Source: Alteromonas mediterranea DE (lineage in GTDB: Bacteria; Pseudomonadota; Gammaproteobacteria; Enterobacterales; Alteromonadaceae). From it: a stretch of 64,000 bases of DNA. The stretch covers positions 2,809,654-2,873,653 of the forward strand of contig NC_011138.3 in assembly GCF_000020585.3 (NCBI RefSeq), read 5' to 3'. Both the position numbers and the translations under genes were made by a program. Of this stretch, positions 19,617 to 30,422 are shown one piece after another (position 1 is the stretch's first letter; each line of letters opens with the position of its first letter). The notes beneath the pieces are model-generated. The model worked only from the letters and a program-made list of their open reading frames with translations, was not told where the DNA came from and did not search any database.

Positions 19617-20381
19617 CTAGAAAACGGGAAGTAGTATACCTTTATTTAGCATGTCTGTGAGTGTCTCATTCATACCATTTTCAAGCACGTTTGAAGGTAT
19701 TTGCGGAAGTTGCTGGGATAACGCGTTAGCTAATTGGTCTGTTTTCATTCCCTGTTCATTTTGTTCCAGTGTATTGACTAAAATAGCGGTGACCGGATTA
19801 ACATGGGCAAATTGCACGTTACAGTTACGGTCTCTATAAACGACATAAAATTGTTGTTCTTGAGCCGGTTGCTCGGGAATGTAATCTTCACCAATAAGGT
19901 GAACCTCAAAATGGTACGCTGCTAGCGAGGCATAAGGCGAAACCCTGACAGCTGTAACAACGTCGTCTTGATTATAAAAATCGGCGTTTTTTTGATTTTT
20001 CCTTATGCTGACATCAAGCTCTAACCATTCGTAATGAGCAAGTTCTGCAGCAAAAGTAGGTAAAGCAATATCAAAGCTAGGCTCGGTTGAAAGATACTCA
20101 ACAAACTCTTTACTGATTTCCGCGAAATACGGCGAACGACACTCGTGCTCAATAAAAAATTGACGCACAATGCCCTCCCATCCTTTCTCGCCATACAGCT
20201 TTAATACGATAGATTTTAAAACCGGAAACCCGGTACTAACGAAATTGTCGATATTATTAAAAAATAATGACTGATAGATCTTCATCCGCCGGGTAAGCTC
20301 TGCATCGCTGCTGTTAAATGTGCGAGGGTCTTTGATCGCATTTACGAATGTATTTTGCGTTGTCAGAAATGATCGCGTCAC
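19617..20381 (-). CDS. HvfC/BufC-like partner protein (DUF2063 domain) of the MNIO
   Basis: A 254-residue protein with the DUF2063 putative DNA-binding-like N-terminal domain (about residues 5-95; RRMKIYQSLFFNNIDNFVSTGFPVL, shown in parts, and FIEHECRSPYFAEISKEF) and a second domain with the ELAHYEWLELDV signature. Proteins of this family act as the partner that docks the precursor peptide to a DUF692 iron enzyme in bufferin/HvfA-type RiPP pathways; the older DNA-binding label is probably misleading. Its start overlaps the upstream enzyme gene by 4 bases (translational coupling), which supports a complex. Confidence 0.88.
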   Translation of the reverse strand: MTRSFLTTQNTFVNAIKDPRTFNSSDAELTRRMKIYQSLFFNNIDNFVSTGFPVLKSIVLKLYGEKGWEGIVRQFFIEHECRSPYFAEISKEFVEYLSTEPSFDIALPTFAAELAHYEWLELDVSIRKNQKNADFYNQDDVVTAVRVSPYASLAAYHFEVHLIGEDYIPEQPAQEQQFYVVYRDRNCNVQFAHVNPVTAILVNTLEQNEQGMKTDQLANALSQQLPQIPSNVLENGMNETLTDMLNKGILLPVF

Positions 20382-21229
20382 GCTACACTCCCTTTCGCAT
20401 CTGCTATACGTGCGGCTTCACACCTTGATTGAATTTGCTTAATCTTTTTCACTTCTGTCAGCAACGCGCTTAGGGGCGGAATGTTAAAATCACGCTCTAG
20501 CAACGTCGGAAATACACCATGGGTAAGGTAAGCATACTCCAATAGTTCCCAAACTGGCTCAATGACATCTGCCCCGTGTGTATCAACCTTTAAATCTTCA
20601 GCTTCATCATAATGACCAGCAATATGACCATATACAATCTTGTCTGACGGCAAACCCTTTATAAATGTCTTTGCATCGTATTTGTGGTTAATGCTGTTCA
20701 CGTAAACATTGTTTACATCGAGAAGCATCTGACACCCAGACTCTTTTAAGATACTCGAAGTAAATTCTAGCTCGTCCATTTCTTGGCCAGGCGCAATGTA
20801 ATAAGAGACATTTTCTAACACTAACGGTCGTTCAATAATATCTTGAACTTGGATAATACGAGATACAACGTGATTAATAGCGTCCTCAGTAAAGGGAATT
20901 GGCATTAAATCGTACATGTGACCGTTACCAGAGCAAAAACTTAAGTGCTCACTGTAAAGGTCGATATTATTCGCATCTAAGAAGCGCTTAACGGTTTTTA
21001 CAAACTCCACATCTAGTTTGTCGCTACTTCCTATAGATAAAGACAAGCCATGGGTAGTGAAAGGTGCCTGTGACGAAGCTTGTTTAAATTGTTCTTGATA
21101 CCTGCCGCCAAGCGGGATCCAGTTCTCTGGTGCAACTTCCCAGAAATCAACCTCAGATGGCAACGTAGGTAACAACTCTTTTAGCATTTCTCGACGAAAC
21201 CCAAGACCTGCGCCATAGATGTTTTTCAT
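20378..21229 (-). CDS. DUF692 multinuclear non-heme iron oxidase (HvfB/BufB type)
   Basis: A 283-residue TIM-barrel enzyme of the MNIO family (relatives: MbnB of methanobactin, HvfB, BufB), which oxidatively modifies cysteines in ribosomal peptides. Family motifs with metal ligands are all present: THGLSLSIG, SEHLSFC, LENVSYY, LLDVNNVYVN, YGHIAGH, DTHGADV and LLERDFNIPP. Placed 151 bases after the precursor gene and overlapping the DUF2063 gene. Expected role: convert EGKCG cysteines of the neighbouring precursor into copper-binding heterocycle/thioamide groups. The reaction is inferred from relatives; the family assignment is firm. Confidence 0.92.
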   Translation of the reverse strand: MKNIYGAGLGFRREMLKELLPTLPSEVDFWEVAPENWIPLGGRYQEQFKQASSQAPFTTHGLSLSIGSSDKLDVEFVKTVKRFLDANNIDLYSEHLSFCSGNGHMYDLMPIPFTEDAINHVVSRIIQVQDIIERPLVLENVSYYIAPGQEMDELEFTSSILKESGCQMLLDVNNVYVNSINHKYDAKTFIKGLPSDKIVYGHIAGHYDEAEDLKVDTHGADVIEPVWELLEYAYLTHGVFPTLLERDFNIPPLSALLTEVKKIKQIQSRCEAARIADAKGSVA

Positions 21230-21282
21230 ATCTTCCCCTTAAACCGCGTGGGATTGCAAAATAGCAACATACGTTATTAGAC

Positions 21283-21314
21283 AAAAATGGCCATCATTCG
21301 ACAGCCATTTTTTG
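21283..21314 (-). terminator. Hairpin between precursor and enzyme genes (probable leaky terminator)
   Basis: AAAATGGC ... GCCATTTT with a 12-base loop, then a T-run on the minus strand, 66 bases past the precursor stop codon and before the DUF692 gene. Such partial terminators commonly keep the precursor in excess over its modifying enzymes. Confidence 0.7.
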
Positions 21315-21380
21315 CTAAGCGTAACTCGTACAGCGTTACATCATTCTATTTCGCGCTGCACGATGTTATTTGAGTGGCAA

Positions 21381-21848
21381 TTACATGCTACCGCATTTAC
21401 CTTCGCCACACTTACCTTCTTTGCCAGCTTTCTTATCGCCGCCACATTTGCCTTCGCCACACTTACCTTCTTTATCGGCTTTTTTGTCGCCGCCACATTT
21501 ACCTTCGCCGCACTTACCTTCTTTATCGGCTTTCTTGTCGCCGCCACATTTGCCTTCGCCGCACTTACCTTCTTTTTCGGCTTTTTTGTCACCGCCGCAC
21601 TTTCCTTCGCCGCACTTGCCTTCTTTTTCGGCTTTTTTGTCACCGCCGCACTTTCCTTCGCCGCACTTGCCTTCTTTTTCAGCTTTATCGCCGCCACATT
21701 TACCTTCTGCTGCGAACTGACTATAGCCCGACTCTAGTGCTTGCATACCAAATGGATTAGCGTCTGCTACTGCAACTGTTGACGCCAAAGATCCAATTAC
21801 AACTGCACCTAATGCTGTTGCTACTGATGATTTTTTGATTTGTTTCAT
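21381..21848 (-). CDS. Bufferin/HvfA-like RiPP precursor with 13 EGKCG motifs
   Basis: A 155-residue secreted precursor. The ATG at 21848 is chosen because GAGG lies about 8 nt upstream and a signal peptide follows directly (cut predicted after VAVA); an upstream ATG at 21875 lacks both. The mature part starts DANPFGMQALESGYSQFAA, a stretch characteristic of HvfA/BufA1 proteins, then one EGKCG and six units of the form DKKAEKEGKCGEGKCGG, ending GKCGSM. All 13 cysteines are in EGKCG motifs, which in the Haemophilus HvfA system are the sites modified by the DUF692 enzyme to bind copper. The product is probably a periplasmic copper-buffering peptide. Confidence 0.92.
   Translation of the reverse strand: MKQIKKSSVATALGAVVIGSLASTVAVADANPFGMQALESGYSQFAAEGKCGGDKAEKEGKCGEGKCGGDKKAEKEGKCGEGKCGGDKKAEKEGKCGEGKCGGDKKADKEGKCGEGKCGGDKKADKEGKCGEGKCGGDKKAGKEGKCGEGKCGSM
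21387..21700 (-). repeat. 51-bp tandem repeat array in the precursor gene
   Basis: Six tandem 48-51-bp units encode D-K-(K)-A-(E/D/G)-K followed by EGKCGEGKCGG. Third-base differences fall in adjacent pairs of units, which suggests stepwise duplication and a length likely to vary between strains. Confidence 0.9.
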
Positions 21849-21875
21849 TGATGTACCCTCAATAATTTTAGTCAT

Positions 21876-22079
21876 GTTTGACGTACGGTAAGCACGTGTA
21901 CTTAAAGAGACCCTGCTGGATTAAAGGATATTTCATAAAATATTAATTTTTTTACAGCTATATTTTATCACATTGATATAAATGGGTTTTACATTAGCAA
22001 TAATGCATTTCCGTATGTTAATTTACATTTTATTAAAAAAGTAAAGTACAGTGGTAGCGAAAAGTACAGGGTCGTAATA
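21876..22079. promoter_or_regulatory. Divergent promoter region, RiPP precursor and membrane regulator
   Basis: About 200 AT-rich bases between two divergent starts. The T/A-rich centre (21940-22040) must hold both promoters. I could not identify a metal-regulator operator or an ECF-type -35. The layout makes the adjacent winged-helix regulator a candidate for controlling both directions. Confidence 0.4.
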
Positions 22080-25000
22080 GTGAAGCAGCAATTTTATTTA
22101 GGCCAATGGCGTGTTGATGTTTCAAGCAACACGTTATCTCAAGGCAAAACGAAAAAGAGCATTGAGCCTAAAGCAATGGATGTTTTATTGTTACTGTGCC
22201 AACAAAAGGGACTTGTTGTCTCCGCCGATGAAATAGTCGCCCAATGTTGGCCGAACGCGCCTATCGGCGACAACCCGGTACATAAAGCAATTACTAACCT
22301 TCGCCGTGCGTTAGGCGATAAAGCGGCAGCCCCCTCCTACATTGAAACAATCAGAAAACGTGGTTACCGCGTTGTTGCAGAAGTACAGTTTATTGATGAT
22401 GAGCAATCAAAAGCCGTCGAAGGCAAATGGGTAGATACCTCCCCCTTTGTTGGGTTGAGCGCGTTTTCTTCTAATGAAAGTCAGGTATTCTTTGGAAGAG
22501 ACGCCCTGGTCCGCGATTTAATTTCTAAAGCCGCTGAGCTTTTCAATCGCCAGCGGCCATTTATGCTAGTGCTGGGGCCAAGCGGCTCTGGGAAAAGTTC
22601 GCTTATTCACGCAGGTTTCTTGCCCAAACTGTTGAGTAAAAAAGGCATAAACGGTATTTATGCCTCTGATCATCTTAGTTTTGATTTAGCTGATATTAAT
22701 ATCGATACCAGTGCATTTACTATCGTTGAAGAAATAGCCATTCGTATGCTTGATTGGGGCAACAACGAAACGGGGCTATTTGATGGGTTCAGTGCTTCAA
22801 TACTTGCGGAAAAGCTGCTTTCCTCCCCCCAGCAAATAATCGACAGAGTCAAAAGCTGGCTTGACGTGTATGAACCTAATACCACCAACTCTTACTCTTG
22901 TTTCGTTATCGTAATTGACAGGTTAGAAGTATTTCTCGCTGATACAACGATAGATGAAAAAGATAAACGCACTATTTTTAATCTTCTCGAAGCGCTTAGC
23001 GAGAGCAACCTATTTTTGGTTGTACTGATAAGTAGAAACGATTTCTACCCCCAGATATCAACGTTTGATATTTTAATGAAAAACAAAGGGCGCGGCGCTC
23101 ACATAGATGTTTCCCCTCCTTCTGTAAGCGAACTTGGTCAAGTCATAAAACTGCCCGCTATCGCCGCCGACCTATCGTGGGAGAAAGATGAAGCAACAAA
23201 CGCTACATTAGACGATATCATTTTAGGCGATGCTGCATTAGCGCCAAACTGCCTGCCATTGCTACAGTACACACTACAAGAACTCTATTGGCAGCGCGAA
23301 GGTAAAGTACTAAAGAACAAGACATACCAAGCATTGGGTAAAATTGATGGCGCCATCGGATTCAAGGCAGAATCAACATTTATAAAAATGCCCCACGCCG
23401 TTCAAAACGCATTGAGCTCAATACTCCCGCTTATCATCAATTTGTCTGGTAGCAACACCATTACCAGTAAAACAGCCCCGTGGGAAAGTTTAGACAACGA
23501 AAATGAACGCTGCTTTGTTGAGCTTATGGTGGAACAGAGATTGTTCGTATCTTTCTTAAATCAAGGACGCGCCTGCTTCAAAGTGGCTCACGAAGCAGTA
23601 TTGAGTAAGTGGGAGCGGGTACAGCAATGGATAATGGAGCATCAAAGCGCGCTATCAGCTAAAGCGGCACTTAATCAACAGACCCAACTATGGATAGAAA
23701 ATAGTTTTGCAGAGGCTTACCTCATTCCAGCAGGAAAACCGCTTCTAGACGCTAGTGCACTTTTAACTGCAAACTATATTCGCTTAACCAACGAAGAAAA
23801 AAAGCTTATAAAACACAGCCAGCGAAAGGTAAGAACGCGAAACCTATTTAAAGGGTTAACCGCCGCGCTATTAGCTACATTAGCGGTGTTATCGTTTGCC
23901 GCAATGCTGCACAGTCAACAGTCTCAAGCGTTAGCTGAACGAAAGCGGTTAGAAGCCGAAAATCTAATGGGATTCATGATCGGCGACTTCGCGGATACCT
24001 TACGACGGGTTAAGCGAATGGATTTACTCGAGGGCGTCAGTCAGCATGCTTTAAAATATGTAGCTGAAGCACAGGAAAATAGCGCTGGCTGGCTTAATAG
24101 CACGTCTCCAAAACCGAGTTTTGAGCTTCGATTTCAACACGCGCTTTCGCTGCAGGCTATGGCAGAAGTACGTTTTTACCGTGACGATACTGAACAAGCC
24201 TTAATGCTATATGAAGAGGCCGATACACGTTTATTAGAACTTCTCGAAGAAGCGGAACAGCACTTCGAATTGTTAAAAGCGGCAGGCGCAAACGCATTTT
24301 GGATTGGCCATATACACAATACGCATAACAACGATGTTGACTCTGCGCAGTCTTATTTTGAGCGATACCTCAAACATAGCGAAACCATGCTTTTTGTTAA
24401 ACCAAGTGACAGTACAGCAAAACTTGAAGTTGCTTATGCTAAAAGCTCATTGGGGAGTTTAGCCTACGACAGGTATCAATTTGAGCAGGCATCCTCGCTT
24501 TTTAAAGCATCTCTGGCACTTAAAAAAGAGGTATCTGAAGGCACTGAAAATAGTGAAGACGCTAAGCTGTACGCGACCAATTCTCTGTCATGGATAGCGT
24601 CTGCTAACATACACTTAGGCAAATACAAAGATGCCTACACCATCTTTAGCCAAGCAGAGACAGTGTTAGATGAGATAGGACAATCTGATTCTGCCAATGG
24701 CTCAATTATCGAAAATCACGTTGCGATTTTAATTCAAAAGGCCAACTTAGAGAAGTTCTTAGGCCTTAAACAAGCCTATGAGCAAAGCATATTTCAAGCG
24801 TACGCCTCGATTTTACGCGCCCTTGCACAAGACCCTGAAAATAGCGCTTGGCAGAAAGACAAAGCGACCGTTGAGTCTTATTTGATACAGAGTGAATTAC
24901 CTTTGAAAGCGTCAGTTGACATTGATGCGCTACTTAGCCAATCGATATCACTGGACATCCCATGGGTAACTAATAGAGTAGCGGAAACCTTACAAATGGA

Positions 25001-25358
25001 TGGTCACTGGCAAAAGGCCAAACCGTCAATCGACTATTTTATTACTTCATTTTCTGACGACGGAATAAGCAACGACATAACTAATTTAGAAAATGCGATA
25101 GTAACGCTAAAAAGCTTACTTCTTATTCATAGGCAAAAAAACGAATCTAACGATAAGCAACTCGCTTTAACCTACTGCCAAAAAGCCGCTCAGCGAGCAA
25201 ACGAACTTATTCGGATGTCAAAACATCCAGATATCATATTAGCGTTTAATTATACAAAACGCTGTCGTCAGATAGATGAGAACCCAAAGATGTCTGTAGA
25301 TAAATATATCTCACAGCTAACACCAATAAAATACTCTCAATTACAAAAAGGAAATTAA
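22080..25358 (+). CDS. Transmembrane regulator: winged helix, STAND-type NTPase and helical repeats
   Basis: A 1092-residue protein. Residues about 5-100 are an OmpR/CadC-type winged helix (IEPKAMDVLLLLCQ, HKAITNLRRALGD, YIETIRKRGYRV). Next is an FxGR-type motif (VFFGRDALVRDL) and an NTPase with Walker A GPSGSGKSS near residue 166, of the novel-STAND class seen fused to such winged helices. A single transmembrane helix lies at about 590-612, and the remaining 480 residues are TPR-like helical repeats, presumably periplasmic. So DNA binding and ATP switching are cytoplasmic and sensing may be outside. GTG start at 22080. It is 2 bases upstream of the next gene. The target genes and signal are unknown. 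Confidence 0.85.
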   Translation: MKQQFYLGQWRVDVSSNTLSQGKTKKSIEPKAMDVLLLLCQQKGLVVSADEIVAQCWPNAPIGDNPVHKAITNLRRALGDKAAAPSYIETIRKRGYRVVAEVQFIDDEQSKAVEGKWVDTSPFVGLSAFSSNESQVFFGRDALVRDLISKAAELFNRQRPFMLVLGPSGSGKSSLIHAGFLPKLLSKKGINGIYASDHLSFDLADINIDTSAFTIVEEIAIRMLDWGNNETGLFDGFSASILAEKLLSSPQQIIDRVKSWLDVYEPNTTNSYSCFVIVIDRLEVFLADTTIDEKDKRTIFNLLEALSESNLFLVVLISRNDFYPQISTFDILMKNKGRGAHIDVSPPSVSELGQVIKLPAIAADLSWEKDEATNATLDDIILGDAALAPNCLPLLQYTLQELYWQREGKVLKNKTYQALGKIDGAIGFKAESTFIKMPHAVQNALSSILPLIINLSGSNTITSKTAPWESLDNENERCFVELMVEQRLFVSFLNQGRACFKVAHEAVLSKWERVQQWIMEHQSALSAKAALNQQTQLWIENSFAEAYLIPAGKPLLDASALLTANYIRLTNEEKKLIKHSQRKVRTRNLFKGLTAALLATLAVLSFAAMLHSQQSQALAERKRLEAENLMGFMIGDFADTLRRVKRMDLLEGVSQHALKYVAEAQENSAGWLNSTSPKPSFELRFQHALSLQAMAEVRFYRDDTEQALMLYEEADTRLLELLEEAEQHFELLKAAGANAFWIGHIHNTHNNDVDSAQSYFERYLKHSETMLFVKPSDSTAKLEVAYAKSSLGSLAYDRYQFEQASSLFKASLALKKEVSEGTENSEDAKLYATNSLSWIASANIHLGKYKDAYTIFSQAETVLDEIGQSDSANGSIIENHVAILIQKANLEKFLGLKQAYEQSIFQAYASILRALAQDPENSAWQKDKATVESYLIQSELPLKASVDIDALLSQSISLDIPWVTNRVAETLQMDGHWQKAKPSIDYFITSFSDDGISNDITNLENAIVTLKSLLLIHRQKNESNDKQLALTYCQKAAQRANELIRMSKHPDIILAFNYTKRCRQIDENPKMSVDKYISQLTPIKYSQLQKGN

Positions 25359-25360
25359 AA

Positions 25361-25726
25361 ATGGCGGGACAAGTTCCGGTTTACGAATTTAACGTATCTG
25401 TCGAGAATGAAAAAAGCTCTCCAACTTATGTAATTACAACCAAAGATGGTAAGCCATCATCAGGTAGCGTAAGCGTCAACGAACCCAATACAACCATTAT
25501 CTACACACTAAATGAGGACTCTGCTCACTTACAGTTTGTAGGGCCGGATATTAGTGGTGATGTTGGCAATAACATCAGTTTTAGTATCGCTAACAATGGT
25601 AGTAGCTTGATCCTCGTGGATTCAGACGCAACGATTGGTAATATTTGCATTAAGCTTGTTACGGCACCTCGCGGAATGGTCTACACTAGTTCAGACCCTG
25701 AAGTCATTAACAAAAATAAAACTTGA
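25361..25726 (+). CDS. Small protein of unknown function paired with the regulator
   Basis: A 121-residue protein with no signal peptide or membrane helix, rich in Ser, Asn, Val and beta-prone segments, reminiscent of a beta-sandwich. It starts 2 bases after the regulator stop with AAGGAAATTAAA before the ATG, so the two are co-translated. The C-terminus ends DPEVINKNKT. I do not recognise the family. It may be a partner or target of the STAND regulator. Confidence 0.75.
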   Translation: MAGQVPVYEFNVSVENEKSSPTYVITTKDGKPSSGSVSVNEPNTTIIYTLNEDSAHLQFVGPDISGDVGNNISFSIANNGSSLILVDSDATIGNICIKLVTAPRGMVYTSSDPEVINKNKT

Positions 25727-25737
25727 ACACCCCTTGT

Positions 25738-25782
25738 TTCTCTAGGCCTTCAGTAAGCATACGTGTTAGGACCTAGAGGTAA
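25738..25782. terminator. Possible bidirectional terminator between convergent genes
   Basis: CTCTAGGCCT and AGGACCTAGAG form an imperfect inverted repeat with a long loop between the convergent small-protein and diguanylate-cyclase genes. No strong T-run, so this is weak, and it overlaps the last codons of the cyclase. Confidence 0.3.
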
Positions 25783-26774
25783 CAAATTTGATCTCTCCCC
25801 TGCGCTTTTGCTTGATAAAGAAGGGTATCCGCTGCGTTTAACAGTGACTCTTTACTTTCATAGCGGTGATTTTCATTAGTCGCTACGCCCATACTAACAG
25901 TAAGCCTACTATTCGATGAGAAAACAAAGTGCCTTGAACTTAATTGCGCCAAATGCCTTTTAATCCTTATTGCTAAAAGTTGCGCCGTTTGGGCAGAACA
26001 ATTCGGCAGTACTATTGCAAACTCTTCACCACCATAACGAGCCGCAAGCGTATCTCGATTTGGCATGCTTAAGTCAAGTAGATCACCTATTCGTTTTAGA
26101 CAACGGTCTCCAGCAATATGCCCATACTCATCGTTGAACAACTTAAAGTGATCTATATCAATAAGAATAAGACTTATCGGTAAATTATTACTATTGCATA
26201 GAATCCACTGACGAGTTAGGTAATCTGAAAACTTATGGCGATTTGCTAGGCCAGTCAAAAAGTCAGTTTCCGCTTTTTTCTTTAACGTTGCATACTCGGC
26301 TTTATGTAGCGTCAAGTCTCGTAAGATACAAATGAATAAAGAGTTGTTGGCAGAAAGCTCTTCCGGAAGAGAGGAAATTGAAATCTCAACACTGACATTA
26401 TGGTACGGTTTATTTTGTTGTTTGATAACAACTTCAAATGGCGGTGACTCTATAGTTTCGCTCTCAGAACTATCTAAACACTGAATCACGTGGCTTTGCA
26501 CTTTGCCTGTGTCATCAGAAAAAAAGCTCAGCAAGTTTTCACTTAGTAATACTTCACGTGTCTGACCTATTAGCGCGGACGCATTTGCGTTCACCATCTC
26601 AATTGTGCCATTGGCGTTTACTACTATAACCGCTTCGTTTATAAAATTAATCATCCTGCCCAATGAGCTGTCTTTGTAGAAATTGAATAATTTAAGGGGA
26701 GAATTTACGGTTTTATTTTTGCTTAACATAGATGACTGCATTCCAAGCTGCCTCCAATAGGCGTTGATTTGCAT
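25773..26774 (-). CDS. PAS-GGDEF diguanylate cyclase
   Basis: A 333-residue, probably cytoplasmic, c-di-GMP synthase. A PAS domain (about residues 40-165; FINEAVIVVNANGTIEMVNA region, LLSENLLSFF) precedes a GGDEF domain (about 170-330) with active-site variant GGEEF in ARYGGEEFAIVLPN and the usual DIDHFKLFNDEYGH metal-binding segment. No inhibitory-site RxxD arrangement was verified. It is convergent with the regulator operon and is a second c-di-GMP enzyme in the window beside the GGDEF-EAL regulator. Confidence 0.92.
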   Translation of the reverse strand: MQINAYWRQLGMQSSMLSKNKTVNSPLKLFNFYKDSSLGRMINFINEAVIVVNANGTIEMVNANASALIGQTREVLLSENLLSFFSDDTGKVQSHVIQCLDSSESETIESPPFEVVIKQQNKPYHNVSVEISISSLPEELSANNSLFICILRDLTLHKAEYATLKKKAETDFLTGLANRHKFSDYLTRQWILCNSNNLPISLILIDIDHFKLFNDEYGHIAGDRCLKRIGDLLDLSMPNRDTLAARYGGEEFAIVLPNCSAQTAQLLAIRIKRHLAQLSSRHFVFSSNSRLTVSMGVATNENHRYESKESLLNAADTLLYQAKAQGRDQICYL

Positions 26775-26920
26775 ATAAGACTAACGGCATCTACACATTT
26801 ATACCTTCCGAACACCTTCTATTGTAAGCTTATGTTTATAATGTGTTTTTTTGCTTTAGGAAGTCTATCGAAAGCTCTGCCCACGGCAATTTTTTAACAC
26901 TACAGTATCCTCACGATTAT

Positions 26921-27136
26921 GGGATCAGAGTACATTAAGCAAAAAAACACGCCGTTAGTCGGGTTTAGTGGTGCAAAATCGTGACGCTCTTTGTCGCGCT
27001 GCTTTTACTATAGTAGCGCGCAAGGAGGACACACAGTAAGTAGCGGGGTCAGAGTACATTTCTCTGATTTAACGGCACTGGGGATAAGGGTATAACTATG
27101 TTCTGATATTTAAAGCAATAAAGTACTCTGGCCCCA
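26921..27136. repeat. REP-like GGGGTCAGAGTACATT repeats
   Basis: Three copies: GGGATCAGAGTACATT (26921-26936), GGGGTCAGAGTACATT (27045-27060) and an inverted copy (27121-27136, GGGGCCAGAGTACTTT on the minus strand). The last two face each other 60 bases apart, like a REP doublet. Sequences of this type are scattered in many gammaproteobacterial genomes, often with REP-associated tyrosine transposases; none is in the window. Confidence 0.6.
26971..27030. repeat. rrn-associated hairpin repeat, copy 1 (diverged)
   Basis: Begins GTGCAAAATCGTGACG and ends GCGCAAGGAGGAC. It carries an extra insertion (TTACTATAGTA) relative to the other three copies and lies beyond the rRNA terminator, outside the operon. 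Confidence 0.6.
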
Positions 27137-27157
27137 ATTTATTCTTTCTGCCAAACG

Positions 27158-27183
27158 CAAAAAACCCGCCGTTAGGCGGGTTC
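27158..27183 (-). terminator. Terminator of the rRNA operon
   Basis: On the minus strand AACCCGCC, loop TAAC, GGCGGGTT followed by six Ts. It only works for leftward transcription, which shows that the operon natively runs on the minus strand. Confidence 0.85.
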
Positions 27184-27190
27184 TTCTTAA

Positions 27191-27304
27191 TGGTGGCAGC
27201 CATAGCGATACGGTACCACCTGACTCCATTCCGAACTCAGAAGTGAAACGTATTAGCGCCGATGGTAGTGTGGGGTTTCCCCATGTGAGAGTAGGACACT
27301 GCCA
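27191..27304 (+). rRNA. rrf: 5S rRNA (plus strand, inverted relative to its operon)
   Basis: Recognised by conserved 5S segments: CCATAGCG, CCGAACTCAGAAGTGAAACG, GCGCCGATGGTAGTGTGGGG and GAGAGTAGGACACTGCCA. It reads on the plus strand, while the terminator beside it and the operon promoters are on the minus strand. The outermost bases of helix I do not pair well in either orientation: after CTGCCA comes GGTCGG, while TTAATGG precedes the matching 5' end. This suggests that the junctions are not those of an intact gene. Confidence 0.9.
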
Positions 27305-27321
27305 GGTCGGAAAAACTTTTA

Positions 27322-27368
27322 GTGCAGAATCACGATGCTTTTTGTCGTGACTTCTGCGCAAGGAGGAC
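27322..27368. repeat. rrn-associated hairpin repeat, copy 2
   Basis: GTGCAGAATCACGATG, loop, TCGTGACTTCTGC then GCAAGGAGGAC. Located in the 23S-5S spacer. The arms GCAGAA/TTCTGC and the inner segment pair with one bulge. Confidence 0.75.
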
Positions 27369-27534
27369 TAACAGTACTCTTTAGAGTCTATTTAATCATC
27401 GTTGCTTAATAACTAACAAATCGGAAAGTTTAATATTAATTCAATCAGTGAGTAACTTACTTTTTACTCTATCTTGCTTTTAGCTTGTCTTTGCTTACAA
27501 CGCCAACTTCTCTTCGAAGCCTTTTAGGCGTTTT

Positions 27535-30304
<2,770 letters not shown>

Positions 30305-30422
30305 GGTTAAGCCTCTCGGGCAATTAGTACAGGTTAGCTTAACGCCTTACAACGCTTCCACACCCTGCCTATCAACGTCATCGTCTATAACAACCCTTCC
30401 AGACCTTAAAGGTCAGGGATGA
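30305..30422 (-). rRNA. Detached 3' end of 23S rRNA (minus strand)
   Basis: On the minus strand this reads TCATCCCTGACC ... GACGTTGATAGGCAGGGTG ... GTACTAATTGCCCGAGAGG, then GCTTAACC: the last 118 nt of a 23S gene. It abuts the plus-strand body end to end, so the 23S is a head-to-head chimera. The next bases on the right (CCATACAACCC) are the native 5' flank of a minus-strand 23S gene. Confidence 0.92.

Noticed and set aside
21387..21700. CRISPR-like direct repeats
   Set aside because: The repeats are contiguous, coding, without unique spacers and in frame; there are no cas genes.
21312..21760. Several overlapping open frames on the plus strand and in other minus frames across the precursor array
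   Set aside because: They exist because a 51-bp repeat (a multiple of three) keeps all frames free of stops. They are low-complexity, have no ribosome sites and oppose a clear signal-peptide-bearing RiPP precursor.
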